64,000 bases of DNA from Rhodoplanes sp963712435. GTDB taxonomy: Bacteria > Pseudomonadota > Alphaproteobacteria > Rhizobiales > Xanthobacteraceae. Under the pieces are notes generated by a model that was not told the DNA's origin, ran no database searches, and saw only the letters and a list, made by a program, of their open reading frames with translations. The stretch is taken from contig CAVQIB010000003.1 of NCBI GenBank assembly GCA_963712435.1, positions 726,794 through 790,793 on the forward strand, given 5' to 3'. Numbering within the stretch: the stretch's first letter is position 1; each line of letters begins with the position of its first letter. Below, piece by piece: positions 47,311-56,939 of the stretch. Both the position numbers and the translations under genes were made by a program.

Positions 47311-47794
47311 ATAACACCGATACATGACATCTAGGGCCCAAGTAGTATTCCGCTGCCGTGAATGTCTCAAGAGCTGTGCGGGAACTGAGCGTTGGCATGT
47401 GTTTACAGTCTGATTTAGCGCCGGTGACACCCATGGCGTTAGGCCGCGGACCAGCCCCATAGACGATCCTGAGCAAAACGTTGAAGCGAATTCGGGCCTG
47501 CCAATTCCTGTTCCGTCCACTTTGTTGGCTCTCTCATGAGCGGCGATCCTCACAAATCGTGCGAAGGAGACGCGTCTGTCGGCTTGTTTTGCAAAGCCGA
47601 ACACGTGTTAAATGCGGCGGCTTAATTTATCAAGACCTAAATCCGAGCTGCTTTGCGATGTGCGGGCCGCTGTGTGTGCGCGGAGCGGAACGGAGCGGAC
47701 ATCTCGATGGGAGAGCGTCTGAACAGTCTGCACTGGATTAACCAGCGTAGGTTGCGTTTGTGCTGGCCGTCAACTTTTGGTGTGGAGATCGTGC
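47311..47794. other. Gap upstream of the first glycosyltransferase
   Basis: About 480 bp with no gene that I can support. Short open frames on both strands show no protein-like pattern. It probably contains the promoter of the glycosyltransferase gene. Confidence 0.4.
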
Positions 47795-49021
47795 ATGCTG
47801 AGGATAATACATCGACTAATATGGCAGCGTTTACCGCGCAAGTTCCGACGAAATTTACTCATGCGTATAATGCGAGCATTGGCTCCGACGCCGACTAAAG
47901 TCGTGCAAACTTCTCACCAATTCATTGTCGTTGGTTACCTTCGCACCTGCTCTGGTCTTGGAGAGTCCGCAAGGCTGTGCTATGATGCTCTTAAGACAAA
48001 CTGGGCTTCTGTTGCAGGAATCGATCTTTCAGCCGCTATGATTCAGGACAACAAGCGGGCAGATTTTGAATTCGAGGACGGTTCACAAATAGTAGGCCCA
48101 GGTACAATAATTATTCATGTCAATGCGCCATGGATACCATTTGCATTATTTCTTCTGGGGCGCCGCCTGATCCGCGGGAAACGAATCGTCGCATTCTGGC
48201 ATTGGGAATTGCCTGAAGTCCCCAAAGACTGGAGCGTCGGCTATCGCTTCGTTCATGAGATTTGGGTTCCTACGCATTTCGTTGCGCAAGCGGTATTAAA
48301 GGGAAACCCCAAGAAGATAGTTCGTATTATACCCCATCCTGTCTCTTTGCGCGTGCCGAGCTGCAAAGCCAAAAAAACAGACCCAGACGGACCTTTTGTG
48401 GTCTTGAATGTTTTCAATATGATCTCGGGTTTTGCGCGGAAAAACCCTGTCGCCGCGGTTGAAGCGTTTTGTTCCGCCTTTGGCAGCGATTCCGGTGTTC
48501 GTCTTATAATCAAAGTCACCAATTCTCAACTTTACCCACCAGGGTTTAAAGCATTGCTGGCCGCCACAGGAGAAGCTAACAATATTGAGATCCTAACACA
48601 TCAATTCAGCGCTGCGGAGATGAACGCGCTGTATGAACGTGCTGACGTCGTCGTGTCGCTCCATCGCTCTGAGGGGTTTGGGTTGGTCATTGCCGAGGCA
48701 ATGTTGCACGCTCTGCCAGTTATTGCGACTGATTGGTCCGGCAACTGCGATTTCCTAAACAAATCGAACGGAATGCCAGTGCGGTGGACGCTGGTTCCGT
48801 CCGCTGACTTGCAGGGCGAGTACGACCTAGGCGAACTCAGCTGGGCAGATCCGGATGTTTCCGAAGCGAGTGCAAAGCTCATAGCACTCCGCCGTGACCA
48901 TTGTCTCAGGAGCACGCTGGGACGTCGGGCCCGTGAAGATGCTGCGGCTCGTTTCAGCGCAGAAAATTACACGAACGCGGTGGCCGCAGTACTTGCGGAG
49001 GGGTGGTCAGCTAGGTCATGA
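47795..49021 (+). CDS. Glycosyltransferase, GT4 (group 1) family
   Basis: A GT-B enzyme moving a sugar from an activated donor, probably onto a surface glycan. The N-terminal domain has FIVVGYLRTCSGLGESARLCYDAL; the C-terminal GT4 motif is VVSLHRSEGFGLVIAEAMLHALPVIATDWSGN, with the EGFGLxxAE donor-binding signature. The start at 47795 (MLRIIHRLIWQRL) follows GGAG; an ATG six codons earlier is less likely. 408 residues, intact, AT-richer than the core genome. An IS5 copy sits just beyond its 3' end, replacing nothing obvious. Confidence 0.88.
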   Translation: MLRIIHRLIWQRLPRKFRRNLLMRIMRALAPTPTKVVQTSHQFIVVGYLRTCSGLGESARLCYDALKTNWASVAGIDLSAAMIQDNKRADFEFEDGSQIVGPGTIIIHVNAPWIPFALFLLGRRLIRGKRIVAFWHWELPEVPKDWSVGYRFVHEIWVPTHFVAQAVLKGNPKKIVRIIPHPVSLRVPSCKAKKTDPDGPFVVLNVFNMISGFARKNPVAAVEAFCSAFGSDSGVRLIIKVTNSQLYPPGFKALLAATGEANNIEILTHQFSAAEMNALYERADVVVSLHRSEGFGLVIAEAMLHALPVIATDWSGNCDFLNKSNGMPVRWTLVPSADLQGEYDLGELSWADPDVSEASAKLIALRRDHCLRSTLGRRAREDAAARFSAENYTNAVAAVLAEGWSARS

Positions 49022-49029
49022 ACCTATAA

Positions 49030-49980
49030 GAGCCGATCCGAGAAGTTGTTGAGTGGGGGAATCGGTTGTGATTCCGTGGTGTCTCCGTGATTCGCCAGCG
49101 GAGCCGCCGATGTGGAAGCCCGAACACCGAGTTGCCGCGGACCGACGTGGTCTTCGTTATCCGAGCGATCTCACCGACGCCGAATGGTTGTTGATCGTGC
49201 CGATGATCCCGCCGGCGCGGCGGGGGGGCCGCAAGCGGTCGGTTAACATCCGCGAGGTTCTCAACGCGATCTTCTACGTGCTGTGGACCGGCTGCCAGTG
49301 GCAGGCGCTGCCGAAGGACCTGCCGCCCAAGAGCACGGTGCATTCCTACTTCATCCTGCTGGATCGTGAGGGCGCGCTGGAGCGCATCCACCACGCCCTC
49401 TACGTGGCGGCCCGCGAGCAAGCCGGGCGCGACGCCAGTCCGACGGCGGCCATCATCGACAGCCAGAGCGGCAAGGCCGCTCAAAAAGGGGCTCTGCGCT
49501 GGACCCGCAAGGCTACGACGCGGGAAAAAAGGTCAAAGGACGCAAGCGGCACATTCTGGTCGATACGCTCGGCCTGTTGTTGAACGTCGCGGTTCATCCC
49601 GCCGACATCCAGGATCGTGACGGCGTCGCGCTGGTGCTCGACCAGCGAACCCGCCGCCAGTTCCCCTTCATCGAACGCATCTTCGCCGACGGCGGCTATC
49701 AGGGGCCGAAAGCCGCCGCGGCCGCGGCGCAAACCGGGTCCTGGACAATCGAAGTGGTCAAACGGCGAGATGGCGCCACCGGCTTCGAGGTCGTGCCGAA
49801 ACGCTGGATCGTCGAACGAACCTTCGCCTGGGTCAGTCGATGTCGCCGGCTGTCGCGCGATTTCGAGCGCCACGCCCGAACCGTCGTCGCCTTCGTCCGC
49901 CTCGCCATGATCCGCATCATGCTCCGAAGGCTGATAAGGCCAACCCCCTCAGCATGAATCCGATCTTCCTGGATCGGCTC
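49030..49980. mobile_element. Complete IS5-family element (IS427 group), 951 bp
   Basis: The ends start GAGCCGATCC and finish with the inverse GGATCGGCTC. TAA directly flanks both sides (49027-49029 and 49981-49983), the 3-bp target duplication expected for IS5 (TNA). It contains one transposase in two frames and is the only clean simple IS in the window apart from the IS21 in the trio. Confidence 0.88.
49110..49957 (+). CDS. IS5 (IS427 group) transposase, two frames with -1 shift
   Basis: First frame: RYPSDLTDAEWLLIVPMIPPARRGGRKRSV and QALPKDLPPKSTVHSYF, then AAIIDSQSGKAAQKG (first catalytic Asp). Second frame: LDPQGYDAGKKVKGRKRHIL, FADGGYQGPK and RWIVERTFAWVSRCRRLSRDF (Glu). The frames meet at AAAAAGGGGC (49483-49492), where one missing G or a -1 ribosomal slip joins them. 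IS427-group elements are known to use two frames, so programmed frameshifting is plausible here, unlike in the dcw genes. Confidence 0.86.
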
Positions 49981-50169
49981 TAAGCGCGATTCCCGAATCA
50001 GGGGGATCTTTGATGCAAGCCTCCGGAACGGGAGGCGTAGATCGCGCGCTTGATCTGACGAATATCTGAATGGTGGGTGATAGAGAGTTTTTGCCCAACA
50101 AGCCGCGCGGGGTGCCGCGGGTGGACGACCGGCGGTGGTGAACGGCATTTTTCCGGCGGCTGCTTCTTG

Positions 50170-50465
50170 CGCCGCGGTGAGCCGGCATTCCAATTCACGC
50201 CCTTGTCGATGCGTGCGGCCAGCCGATGCGCTCTCAAGCTGACTGAGGCCAAGCGCGCGACGGACGCGCCGCCACCGACATGCTCGGCGCGCTTGCCGCC
50301 GGTAATATCCTGCTCGCCGACCTCCGCATATGTCTCCAATGCGGTACGCCAGTCTGCCGACCGGGGTGCCTGGGCCAATGTCAAACCGATGCCGCGCCGG
50401 CCCAAAGTCCGGCGTTCAGTGCATCCCTCCATCGCTAATGCAATTTGGTCGAGCGCTTCTTCAAC
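50170..50465 (+). pseudogene. IS5-like transposase middle fragment
   Basis: Plus-strand pieces (QSADRGAWANVKPMPRRPKV, then CNLVERFFN in another frame) match the ADRGAWANIKPMP and RNLVERFFNKLKH stretch of IS5-type transposases. It ends exactly where the IS66 end begins at 50466. Another end of such an element lies at 57040-57205. Confidence 0.6.
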
Positions 50466-50698
50466 GTACCCATCCGGTGAAGGCCGCAGGTAAGGCGGGA
50501 TTCGGGCGGCGTGGTCGTGACCGAGGTCAGGCCGCGGCGGCGTGGGCCGGGGCTTTCCAATTCCAGGGCAGGAGCTCGTAAATCCGTTTCGCCGGATGAT
50601 CGGGCAGGCGCGCGAGCGCGTCGGCGAGCCAGGCATGCGGATCGATGTCGTTGAGCTTGGCGGTTTATGCCGCCCGCCGAACTATGCCGAGCGGTTCC
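50466..50698 (-). repeat. Inverted repeat arm, left (IS66 end plus trio end)
   Basis: About 235 bp nearly identical, in inverted orientation, to 56700-56939. It starts with the IS66-like terminus GTACCCATCCGGTGAAGG, includes the IS66 C-terminal codons, and ends in the CGAACTATGCCGAGC trio end. Confidence 0.8.
50527..50665 (-). pseudogene. IS66-family TnpC C-terminal fragment (left copy)
   Basis: TAKLNDIDPHAWLADALARL and the classic IS66 ending HPAKRIYELLPWNWKA then APAHAAAA and stop. Everything upstream is replaced by the trio element. Confidence 0.82.
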
Positions 50699-50770
50699 GG
50701 AGACGACCGTCGTTGTCGGGGTGCCTTTGTCGGCGCGCGCACGTCGTCTCCCCACCCATTCGGCATAGTT
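50680..50770. repeat. Left end structure of the trio element
   Basis: 11-bp arms AACTATGCCGA (50680-50690) and TCGGCATAGTT (50760-50770) enclose nested arms GGAGACGAC (50699-50707) and GTCGTCTCC (50743-50751). It lies just beyond the third recombinase stop and is a candidate recombination site. Confidence 0.72.
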
Positions 50771-50777
50771 TGGTCCG

Positions 50778-51780
50778 TCACAGCGCCTCGAGGAAGGCGA
50801 GCAGGCGATCGTTGGGGCGGAAGCGGGTTCGCTTGCCGCGCTCGTACGGCTTGAGCTTCGCCAGGGCTGCCTCCTTGAGTGCGAGGTGGGCATGCAGGTA
50901 GGTCTGCGTCGTCTCGATCGATTCATGACCGAGCCACAGCGCGATCACGGAGCAGTCGACGCCCGCTTGCAGCAGCTCCATCGCAGCGCTGTGCCTCAGC
51001 ACGTGCGGCGACACCCGCTTGGACGCCAGCGATGGACATCTCTCGCTGGCGACGCGCACATACTTGGCCAGCAGCGACTGGACACTGTCGGCGCTGAGCC
51101 GGCCACCGTGCATGTTGGGGAACAAGGCGGTTGCTCCGCGTCCGTGCCGGCTCCTTGAGCCATGCCTGGAGGGCGCGTCGAGCGAGCGCGGTCAGCGGCG
51201 TGCATCGTTCCTTCCGCCCTTTGCCGACACATCGCACATGGGCGCCGGCGCCGAGATGGATGGCGTCCCTGTCGAGGCCGATCAGCTCGGAGAGGCGCAA
51301 GCCGGTCTGGGCCGCGAGCAGCAGCAAGGTGTGATCGCGGCGTCCGAGCCACGTCGTCCGATCGGGCGCGGCGAGGATCGCCTCGATCTCGGGCCGCGTC
51401 AGGAAGTGCACCTGTCGCTTGTCGTGCCGCTTGCTCGGTATTGCGAGCACGCGCTGGATCAGGGCGCTGTGTGCCGGCTCCTCGAAGGACACGAACCGGA
51501 AGAAGGAGCGGATGGCGGTCAGGCGCAGGTTGCGCGTCCTGACGCTGGCGCCGCGCTTCGTCTCGAGATCAGCCAGGAACGCGCCGATGAAAGGCGCATC
51601 CAGATCGTCGAGCGACAAGGCCGACGGAGGCTTGCGGAGCCGCGCCTGTGCGAACGTGAACAGCAGCCGGAACGTATCCCTGTAGGATGCGATCGTGTTG
51701 GCGCTGACGTTGCGCTGACGCATGAGCCGCTCGGTGAAGTAGCGCTCGATGAGCGTGGCGACGTTGCAGCTCGGCTTCAT
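50778..51780 (-). CDS. ritC: Tyrosine recombinase, third of the trio (one frameshift)
   Basis: A site-specific DNA recombinase with an N-terminal SAM-like domain (TLIERYFTERLMRQRNVSANTIASY) and C-terminal catalytic domain. The catalytic residues are present: Arg in AAQTGLRLSELIGL, HxxR in SPHVLRHSAAMELL, His in LGHESIETTQ and the nucleophile Tyr in TYLHAHL. One extra base near 51125 (KEPAGTDA region to LFPNMHGGRLSAD). About 334 residues. Its start overlaps the stop of the second recombinase by 4 bp. Confidence 0.87.
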
Positions 51781-52705
51781 GGCTTGGCCTCCCACCGCCG
51801 ATCGAGACGCCGCGCCGCCTCTTGCATCAGCTCCGGACAGGCCGAGAGGTACCAATAGGTGTCGCGCACGCAGGCGTGGCCGAGATAGGTGGAGAGCACC
51901 GGGAGCTGCTGCTCGACGTCGGTGCCGTCGCGATACCAGTCGAGCAGCGTCCGGATGGCGAAGCGATGCCGGAAGTCGTGCACGCGCGGCCCGGTATGAT
52001 CGCCAGGGCGCCGCAGCCCGATCTCTCGGGACAAGCGCCAGAAGACACGATGGACGTACTGATGCAGCAAGCGGCCGCCCCGCTCGGCGACGAAGAAGTG
52101 TCGGGCCGCAGCGCGATCCGAGATGCGCATCGCGCCGTTCGGCGTAGCTGCGCAGCGCCGCGCGGGTCGTCGGATGCAAAGGCACGAGGCGCGACTTGCC
52201 GAACTTGGTCAGCCGGACCGTCAGCACGCCCGCGTCGAGGTCGACGTCGTCACGCTCGAGGCCCGATCGCCTCGGACAGACGCATGCCCGTCACCGCGAT
52301 CAACCCGAACAGAGAGTGGTAGGTCCATCGGCGCAGCCCGTCCTCCGGCGGCAGGGCCAGCGCCGCCGCCAGCAACGCATCGATCTCCGCATCGCTGTAG
52401 ACATAGGGCTTGGCACGCTTCCAGGCCCGGCAGGATGCCGACGGGCGGCACTTCCGTTCCGGATCGAGGTTGGCGACATGGCGCGCGAAGCCGCGCACGT
52501 CGGTCAACCGCAACGCCCAGGACGCATGCCGATCGGGCGGCAGTGTCGCCCATTCCATCGCGAGCTTCGTGGTGATGGTCGTGGCCTTGCGCTTCTCCAT
52601 GAAGGCGACGAAGTCGGTGAGCCGCCGGGTCTGGTGTTCGTACTTGTATCCCAAGCCCTTGCGCATGCTCAGATACCGGTCGAGCGCGGAACGTAGATTC
52701 GTCAT
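51777..52705 (-). CDS. ritB: Tyrosine recombinase, second of the trio (frameshifts)
   Basis: N-terminal domain LRSALDRYLSMRKGLGYKYEHQTRRL, then the catalytic residues: Arg in IAVTGMRLSEAIG, HxxR in VHDFRHRFAIRTLL, His in TYLGHACVRDT and Tyr in YWYLSACPEL. Breaks near 52460, 52255 and 52125. About 309 residues. It overlaps both neighbours by 4 bp, so the three genes form one translationally coupled operon. Confidence 0.85.
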
Positions 52706-53538
52706 TGCACGCCTCCCGGCCACGGCAGGCTCAATGTGCGGAGCGCCTCGATATCGACCTTCGCGTAGATCCGCGTAGTGTCATGGTCCTCGTGCCGCAG
52801 CAGCTGGCCGATCTCCGACAAGGTTGCGCCGGAGCGTAGAAGCTCGGTGGCGAGGCTGTGCCGGAAGATATGGGCTCCACGGGGTGCGCAACCTCGGATG
52901 CCGGCACGCTCGAGAGCGGTCTTGGCGATCATCGTGATCGCGCAACCGGACGCAAAGCCGACATGCGGTGCGAGCGTGCGTACGAACAGCTGCCGACATG
53001 ACGACTTCGGGCGGCCATTCCTCAGGTAGGCGACAACGGCCGCGCCGACGTCTGGCGGCATCGGCATCCGCGCTCGCTGCCGGCCCTTGGCGCGAACGAG
53101 CATCTCGCCGGCTCGCCAGTCGATATCATCCAGGGTGAGGGTCGCGACCTCGTCGGCTCGCAGACCCAGCTTGGCCAGCATCATCAGGATGGCGTAGTCA
53201 CGCCGCCCCATCGCGGTTGCTCGGTCGCAACCGTCGAGGACCTTCTGAACCTGGCGACGGGAAGATAGGTTGGGAAGGTCGCGAGCTTCCATTGCCTGAT
53301 CGACGGCACGCAGCCGGCCAAAGCGAGCGGGTTCAACCCCCGATGATGGAGGTATCGGAGAAATGCGCGTAGCGACCAGCACATCGCCTTCCCGGTCCTC
53401 GGGCTCCAATCTCGGGCGTGACGCTCGACGTAGCGGATCACATCCTGCTGCCTGATCTTGCCGAGATCGCCCGCGCCGCCAGGGCACACCTCGTGCAGGA
53501 ACCGGCGGATCGTCGGCAGATGGCGGATGATGGAACGT
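52702..53538 (-). pseudogene. ritA: Tyrosine recombinase, first of the trio: C-terminal two thirds
   Basis: From the IS21 insertion the protein continues SIIRHLPTIRRFLHEVCPGG, IRYVERHARDWSPRTGKAM and the catalytic domain: Arg in AKLGLRADEVATL, HxxR in AHIFRHSLATELL, His in LLRHEDHDTTR and Tyr in RIYAKVD. A break lies near 53275. It is separated from its start (56208-56617) by the IS21 element. The 6-bp target duplication GAACGT is at 53533-53538. Confidence 0.85.
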
Positions 53539-53687
53539 TGTAGCGCGACAATCTGGATGAGGGCTTCGCGACAATCAGGATGGCGAGGTGGCGTCGCGGC
53601 GTGTTGATGATCGTTGCGTTGATTATTGAACGCAAGAAGTTTTTTGGGGTTGATTGTCGCGCAGCGTCAATCAGCGATGGTTGCGCG

Positions 53688-54500
53688 TCAATCAACGACG
53701 GTTTTTGTTGTCGCGCGGGAAGGCGGTCGTCCGGGACCGCGTTTTCGTTCGAGGGCGGTGCGCCGCCGATAGCTCTCGACATTCATCTCGAGGATCGTTG
53801 CATGATGAACGAGGCGATCGACCGCGGCGAGCGTCATGGCGGGATCGGGGAAGACCTTTCCCCACTCGCCGAACGGCTGGTTGGCGGTGATGAGCATTGA
53901 GCGACGTTCGTATCGTGCGCTGATGAGCTCGAACAGCACGCTGGTCTCGGCCTGATCCTTGGTGACATAGGCGAGATCGTCGAGGATCAGGAGATCGAAG
54001 CGATCGAGCCGATTGATGGCGGCCTCGAGATCGAGCTCGCGACGCGCCACCTGGAGCTTCTGGACGAGATCGGTGGTGCGGGTGAAGAGCACGCGCCATC
54101 CGTTCTCGATCAGGGCGAGGCCGATGGCGGCCGCGAGATGGCTCTTTCCGCCGCCGGGCGGGCCGAACAGGAGCAAATTGGCGCCTTGGCCCAACCAGCC
54201 GTCGCCGGCGGCGAGCGCGGTCACCTGCGCCTTGGAGATCATCGGCACGGATTCGAAGTCGAAGCTGTCGAGGGTCTTTCCGGGCGGCAGCCGCGCCTCG
54301 GCGAGATGACGCTCGATGCGGCGTCGGCCGCGTTCGGCGAGTTCGTGTTCGGCGATGGTGACGAGGAAGCGAGCGGCCGGCCATCCTTCCTTGTCGGCCT
54401 GTTCGGCGAACTGCGGCCACACGGTTTTGATGGCGGGCAGCCGCAGCTCGTTGAGCAGGAGGCTGAGGCGCGCCGCATCGACGGCTTGGGGCGTGCTCAT
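53688..54500 (-). CDS. istB: IS21 helper ATPase IstB
   Basis: AAA+ ATPase that assists the IstA transposase. Walker A GPPGGGKSHLAAAI, Walker B DLLILDDLAYV and the C-terminal RLVHHATILEMNVESYR region are present. 270 residues from ATG 54500, whose region overlaps the istA stop by 4 bp. No frameshift. Confidence 0.92.
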   Translation of the reverse strand: MSTPQAVDAARLSLLLNELRLPAIKTVWPQFAEQADKEGWPAARFLVTIAEHELAERGRRRIERHLAEARLPPGKTLDSFDFESVPMISKAQVTALAAGDGWLGQGANLLLFGPPGGGKSHLAAAIGLALIENGWRVLFTRTTDLVQKLQVARRELDLEAAINRLDRFDLLILDDLAYVTKDQAETSVLFELISARYERRSMLITANQPFGEWGKVFPDPAMTLAAVDRLVHHATILEMNVESYRRRTALERKRGPGRPPSRATTKTVVD

Positions 54501-56045
54501 GCGGCGTCTCCCATCTCGGCGGCGCCGACGAGGCATTCATAGGCCTCGAGCGGAACGAGGCGCACGACGACGTGCGGCACGCGGCCAGGATCGGGAGCGA
54601 AGTGAGCGCGCAGGAGCGCCAGGTCGGGGAGCCGGTTGGCGTTCAGCTCGGCGGCGAGACGCTCGGCGAGTTCGGCCTCGCAACCGCGCTCATGCGCGAG
54701 CGCGAGCAAGTCGACCATGAGGCGGCATGCCTTCTTCTCGGGCAGCTGCTCAAGGAGGGCGTCGAAGGTTCGGCGATAGGCTTCGCGCGGGAAGAGCCGG
54801 TCGCGGTAGACGAGGTTGAGGAGCGCCATTGGCTTGCGGCGCAAGGAATGGATCACGTGCCGGTAATCGACGACCTGATCGTGCTTGCCGTTCGGATGCG
54901 CGCGCCCGCGCGGCAGCGTCACGAGATGCGTGCCGCCGATGTACAGGTCGAGCCGATCGTCGTAGAGGCGCACCCGCAACCGGTGGCCGATCAGGCGCGA
55001 TGGGACCGTGTAGAACACCTTGCGCAGCGTGAAGCCGCCGGAGGACGTGACGCGAACGATCACCTCCTCGTAGTCGGAGCTGCGCCGATCCGGCAGTTTC
55101 TGGAGCGCGGGGCGCTCGCTGTCGATGCGCTTGGCATTGCGGGCGTTGCGGCGGCTGACGATCTCGTCGATGAAACGCCGGTAGGCGGCGAGGTCATCGA
55201 AGTCGGACGCGCCTCGCATCAGGAGCGCGTCTGCGATCGCGCGCTTGAGATGACCGTGCGGCCCTTCGATCGCGCCATTCTCGTGGGCGACGCCGGGATT
55301 GTTGCGGGTCGGCGTCATCCCATAATGGGCGCAAAGCTCCTCGTATCGGCGCGTCAGGTCGTCCTGGGCATTCCGGTCGAGATTGCAGAATGCGGCCGAC
55401 AGGCTGTCGGTGCGATGCTCGCGTGGGGCGCCGCCGAGCGACCACAGGGCGTTCTGCAGTCCCTCGGCCAAGGCGACGAAGCTCTCGCCGCCCAGCACGA
55501 CATGAGCGTGCTCGAAGCCGGAATAGGCGAGCCGGAAGTGATAGAGCCGGTGATCAAGCGGCGCGCCCGCGACGGTGACGTCGAACTCACCCATATCGGT
55601 GAAGTCGGACAATCCGACCCGGCCGGGCTCATGTGCCTGGCGGAAGATAATCTCCTGCTCGTCCCCGTGGACCGCGCGCCAGGCCTGAAATCCGCCGCTC
55701 CAGAGTGCGACGAATCCCGGCTCCGAGATCGGGATGGCGCCGGAGCATCTCCTCGAAGATCGCGACGGGTCGCAGGCCGGGCGTCACCTTCAACATCGGT
55801 ACGACCTCAGCAGCGAAAATGTCGGCAAGGGGGTCCGGACGACGGCGTCCGCGCACCCCCTTCTTCTGCGAGGGCAGCCGAGGATCGCTCTCGATGCGAT
55901 AGGCCGTGGACGGGCTGAACGACGCCTTCGCCGCCGCCACCGGCGGCGTATCGGTCTGACGGAACTTCATGTAGAGCCTCATCTGGTGATCGGTGACGTG
56001 GCGGCCGGGCAACGGGTGATTCCTCTTCCAAGAAGAACCATCCAT
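54497..56045 (-). CDS. istA: IS21 transposase IstA (one frameshift)
   Basis: HTH part RHVTDHQMRLYMKFRQTD with PPVAAAKASFSPSTAYRIE; DDE domain with FTDMGEFDVTVAG (first Asp area), HRTDSLSAAFCNL (second) and NNPGVAHENGAIEGPHGHLK (Glu). One extra base near 55690 changes the frame between the N-terminal and catalytic parts. About 516 residues. The start at 56045 is one of several possible. Confidence 0.88.
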
Positions 56046-56207
56046 CACCGGCCGGCCGTGATCGCCAGATGGCGCGGTCCCCGCAGGGGATTGCGCCGTC
56101 GCCGGGCTTGCTCCTTCGGTCGGGCTACGCCCTCCCTCCGTCACAAGCCCGGCGAAATCCTCTCATCCTGTTTGACGCTCCACTCCCACCTTGATTGTCG
56201 CGCCGCA

Positions 56208-56617
56208 GAACGTGGCGCCAATCCGCGCTCTGTTCGCAGATACCCTTCGAACTCATTGAAGATTCGATCATGAGCTGTGGGTTGCGGCGCCGTTGCCGGC
56301 GCGATCGCGCCTTCCTCGCGCAGTACCGACAGCCACCGCTTGAGCGCTGCCCGGTCACCAGGCTGGATGGACTGCCGTCTGCCTCGATACCGGAGGTACC
56401 GCTCGACGACATGCTCATCGAGGTTGGTCAGCGCGCAACGACGGCTTGCGATCCAACTCAGAAAACCACCGACCACGTTGAGGCAACGCCACGTGCCGAG
56501 CCGAACCAGCCTCTCCTCAGTAAGGCGCGCGGCGTAGCGCTCCACAAGCTGCCCGTGCGGCCCGCTACTGAGACGCCGGAACAACCGGCTTTTGCGCAGG
56601 TATGCTTCAACTTCCAT
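56208..56617 (-). pseudogene. ritA: Tyrosine recombinase, first of the trio: N-terminal part
   Basis: MEVEAYLRKSRLFRRLSSGP, then LVRLGTWRCLNVVGGFLSW and FNEFEGYLRTERGLAPR, the N-terminal DNA-binding part of a RitA-type recombinase. The IS21 element begins inside the codon after ERGLAP. Joining to the distal part at one copy of GAACGT gives ERGLAPRSIIRHLPTIRRF in one frame. Confidence 0.85.
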
Positions 56618-56645
56618 CTTCCCGTGCCTCCGTTGTTGAGGACGG

Positions 56646-56712
56646 ACTATGCCGAACCAATCACATGCTGATCAGCGCAAATCCTGGGGAAAACGAGCCC
56701 GCTCGGCATAGT
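56646..56712. repeat. Right end structure of the trio element
   Basis: 10-bp arms ACTATGCCGA (56646-56655) and TCGGCATAGT (56703-56712), mirror image of the left end. It lies 29 bp upstream of the ritA start. Confidence 0.7.
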
Positions 56713-56939
56713 TCGCCGGGCGGCATAAACCGCCAAGCTCAACGACATCGATCCGCATGCCTGGCTGGCCCGACATAGCTCGCGCGCCTGCCCGATCATC
56801 CGGCGAAACGGATCCACGAGCTCCTGCCCTGGAATTGGAAAGCCCCGGCCCACGCCGCCGCGGCCTGACCTCGGTCACGACCACGCCGCCCAAATCCCGC
56901 CTTACCTGCGGCCTTCACCGGATGGGTACCGCTTAATCA
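56700..56939 (+). repeat. Inverted repeat arm, right (IS66 end plus trio end)
   Basis: Inverse copy of 50466-50698: trio end GCTCGGCATAGTTCG, IS66 C-terminal codons, and the IS66-like terminus ending in CACCGGATGGGTAC. Confidence 0.8.
56729..56868 (+). pseudogene. IS66-family TnpC C-terminal fragment (right copy)
   Basis: AKLNDIDPHAWL then, after a one-codon difference with a frame slip, LPDHPAKRIHELLPWNWKA and APAHAAAA stop. Same piece as on the left, opposite strand. Confidence 0.8.

Larger units (their letters stand above)
53539..56207 (-). mobile_element. Complete IS21-family element inserted in ritA, 2669 bp
   Basis: Ends TGTAGCGCGACAATC and (inverse) TGCGGCGCGACAATC start with TG and carry subterminal CGACAATC repeats, typical of IS21. 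The flanks are GAACGT at 53533-53538 and GAACGT at 56208-56213, a 6-bp target duplication. It contains istA and istB and is unrelated in sequence to copies A and B at 40576 and 58993. Confidence 0.9.
50680..56712. mobile_element. Recombinase-in-trio (RIT) element, interrupted by IS21
   Basis: Three adjacent minus-strand tyrosine recombinases (about 415, 309 and 334 residues, touching or overlapping by 4 bp) match the RIT layout known from proteobacteria. Both ends carry inverted repeats with the AACTATGCCGA core. Without the IS21 insertion the element would be about 3.36 kb, the usual RIT size. It is bracketed by inverted IS66 ends. Confidence 0.82.

Noticed and set aside
47284..47604. Minus-strand frame of 106 codons before the glycosyltransferase
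   Set aside because: No ribosome site, no motif and composition unlike neighbouring genes.
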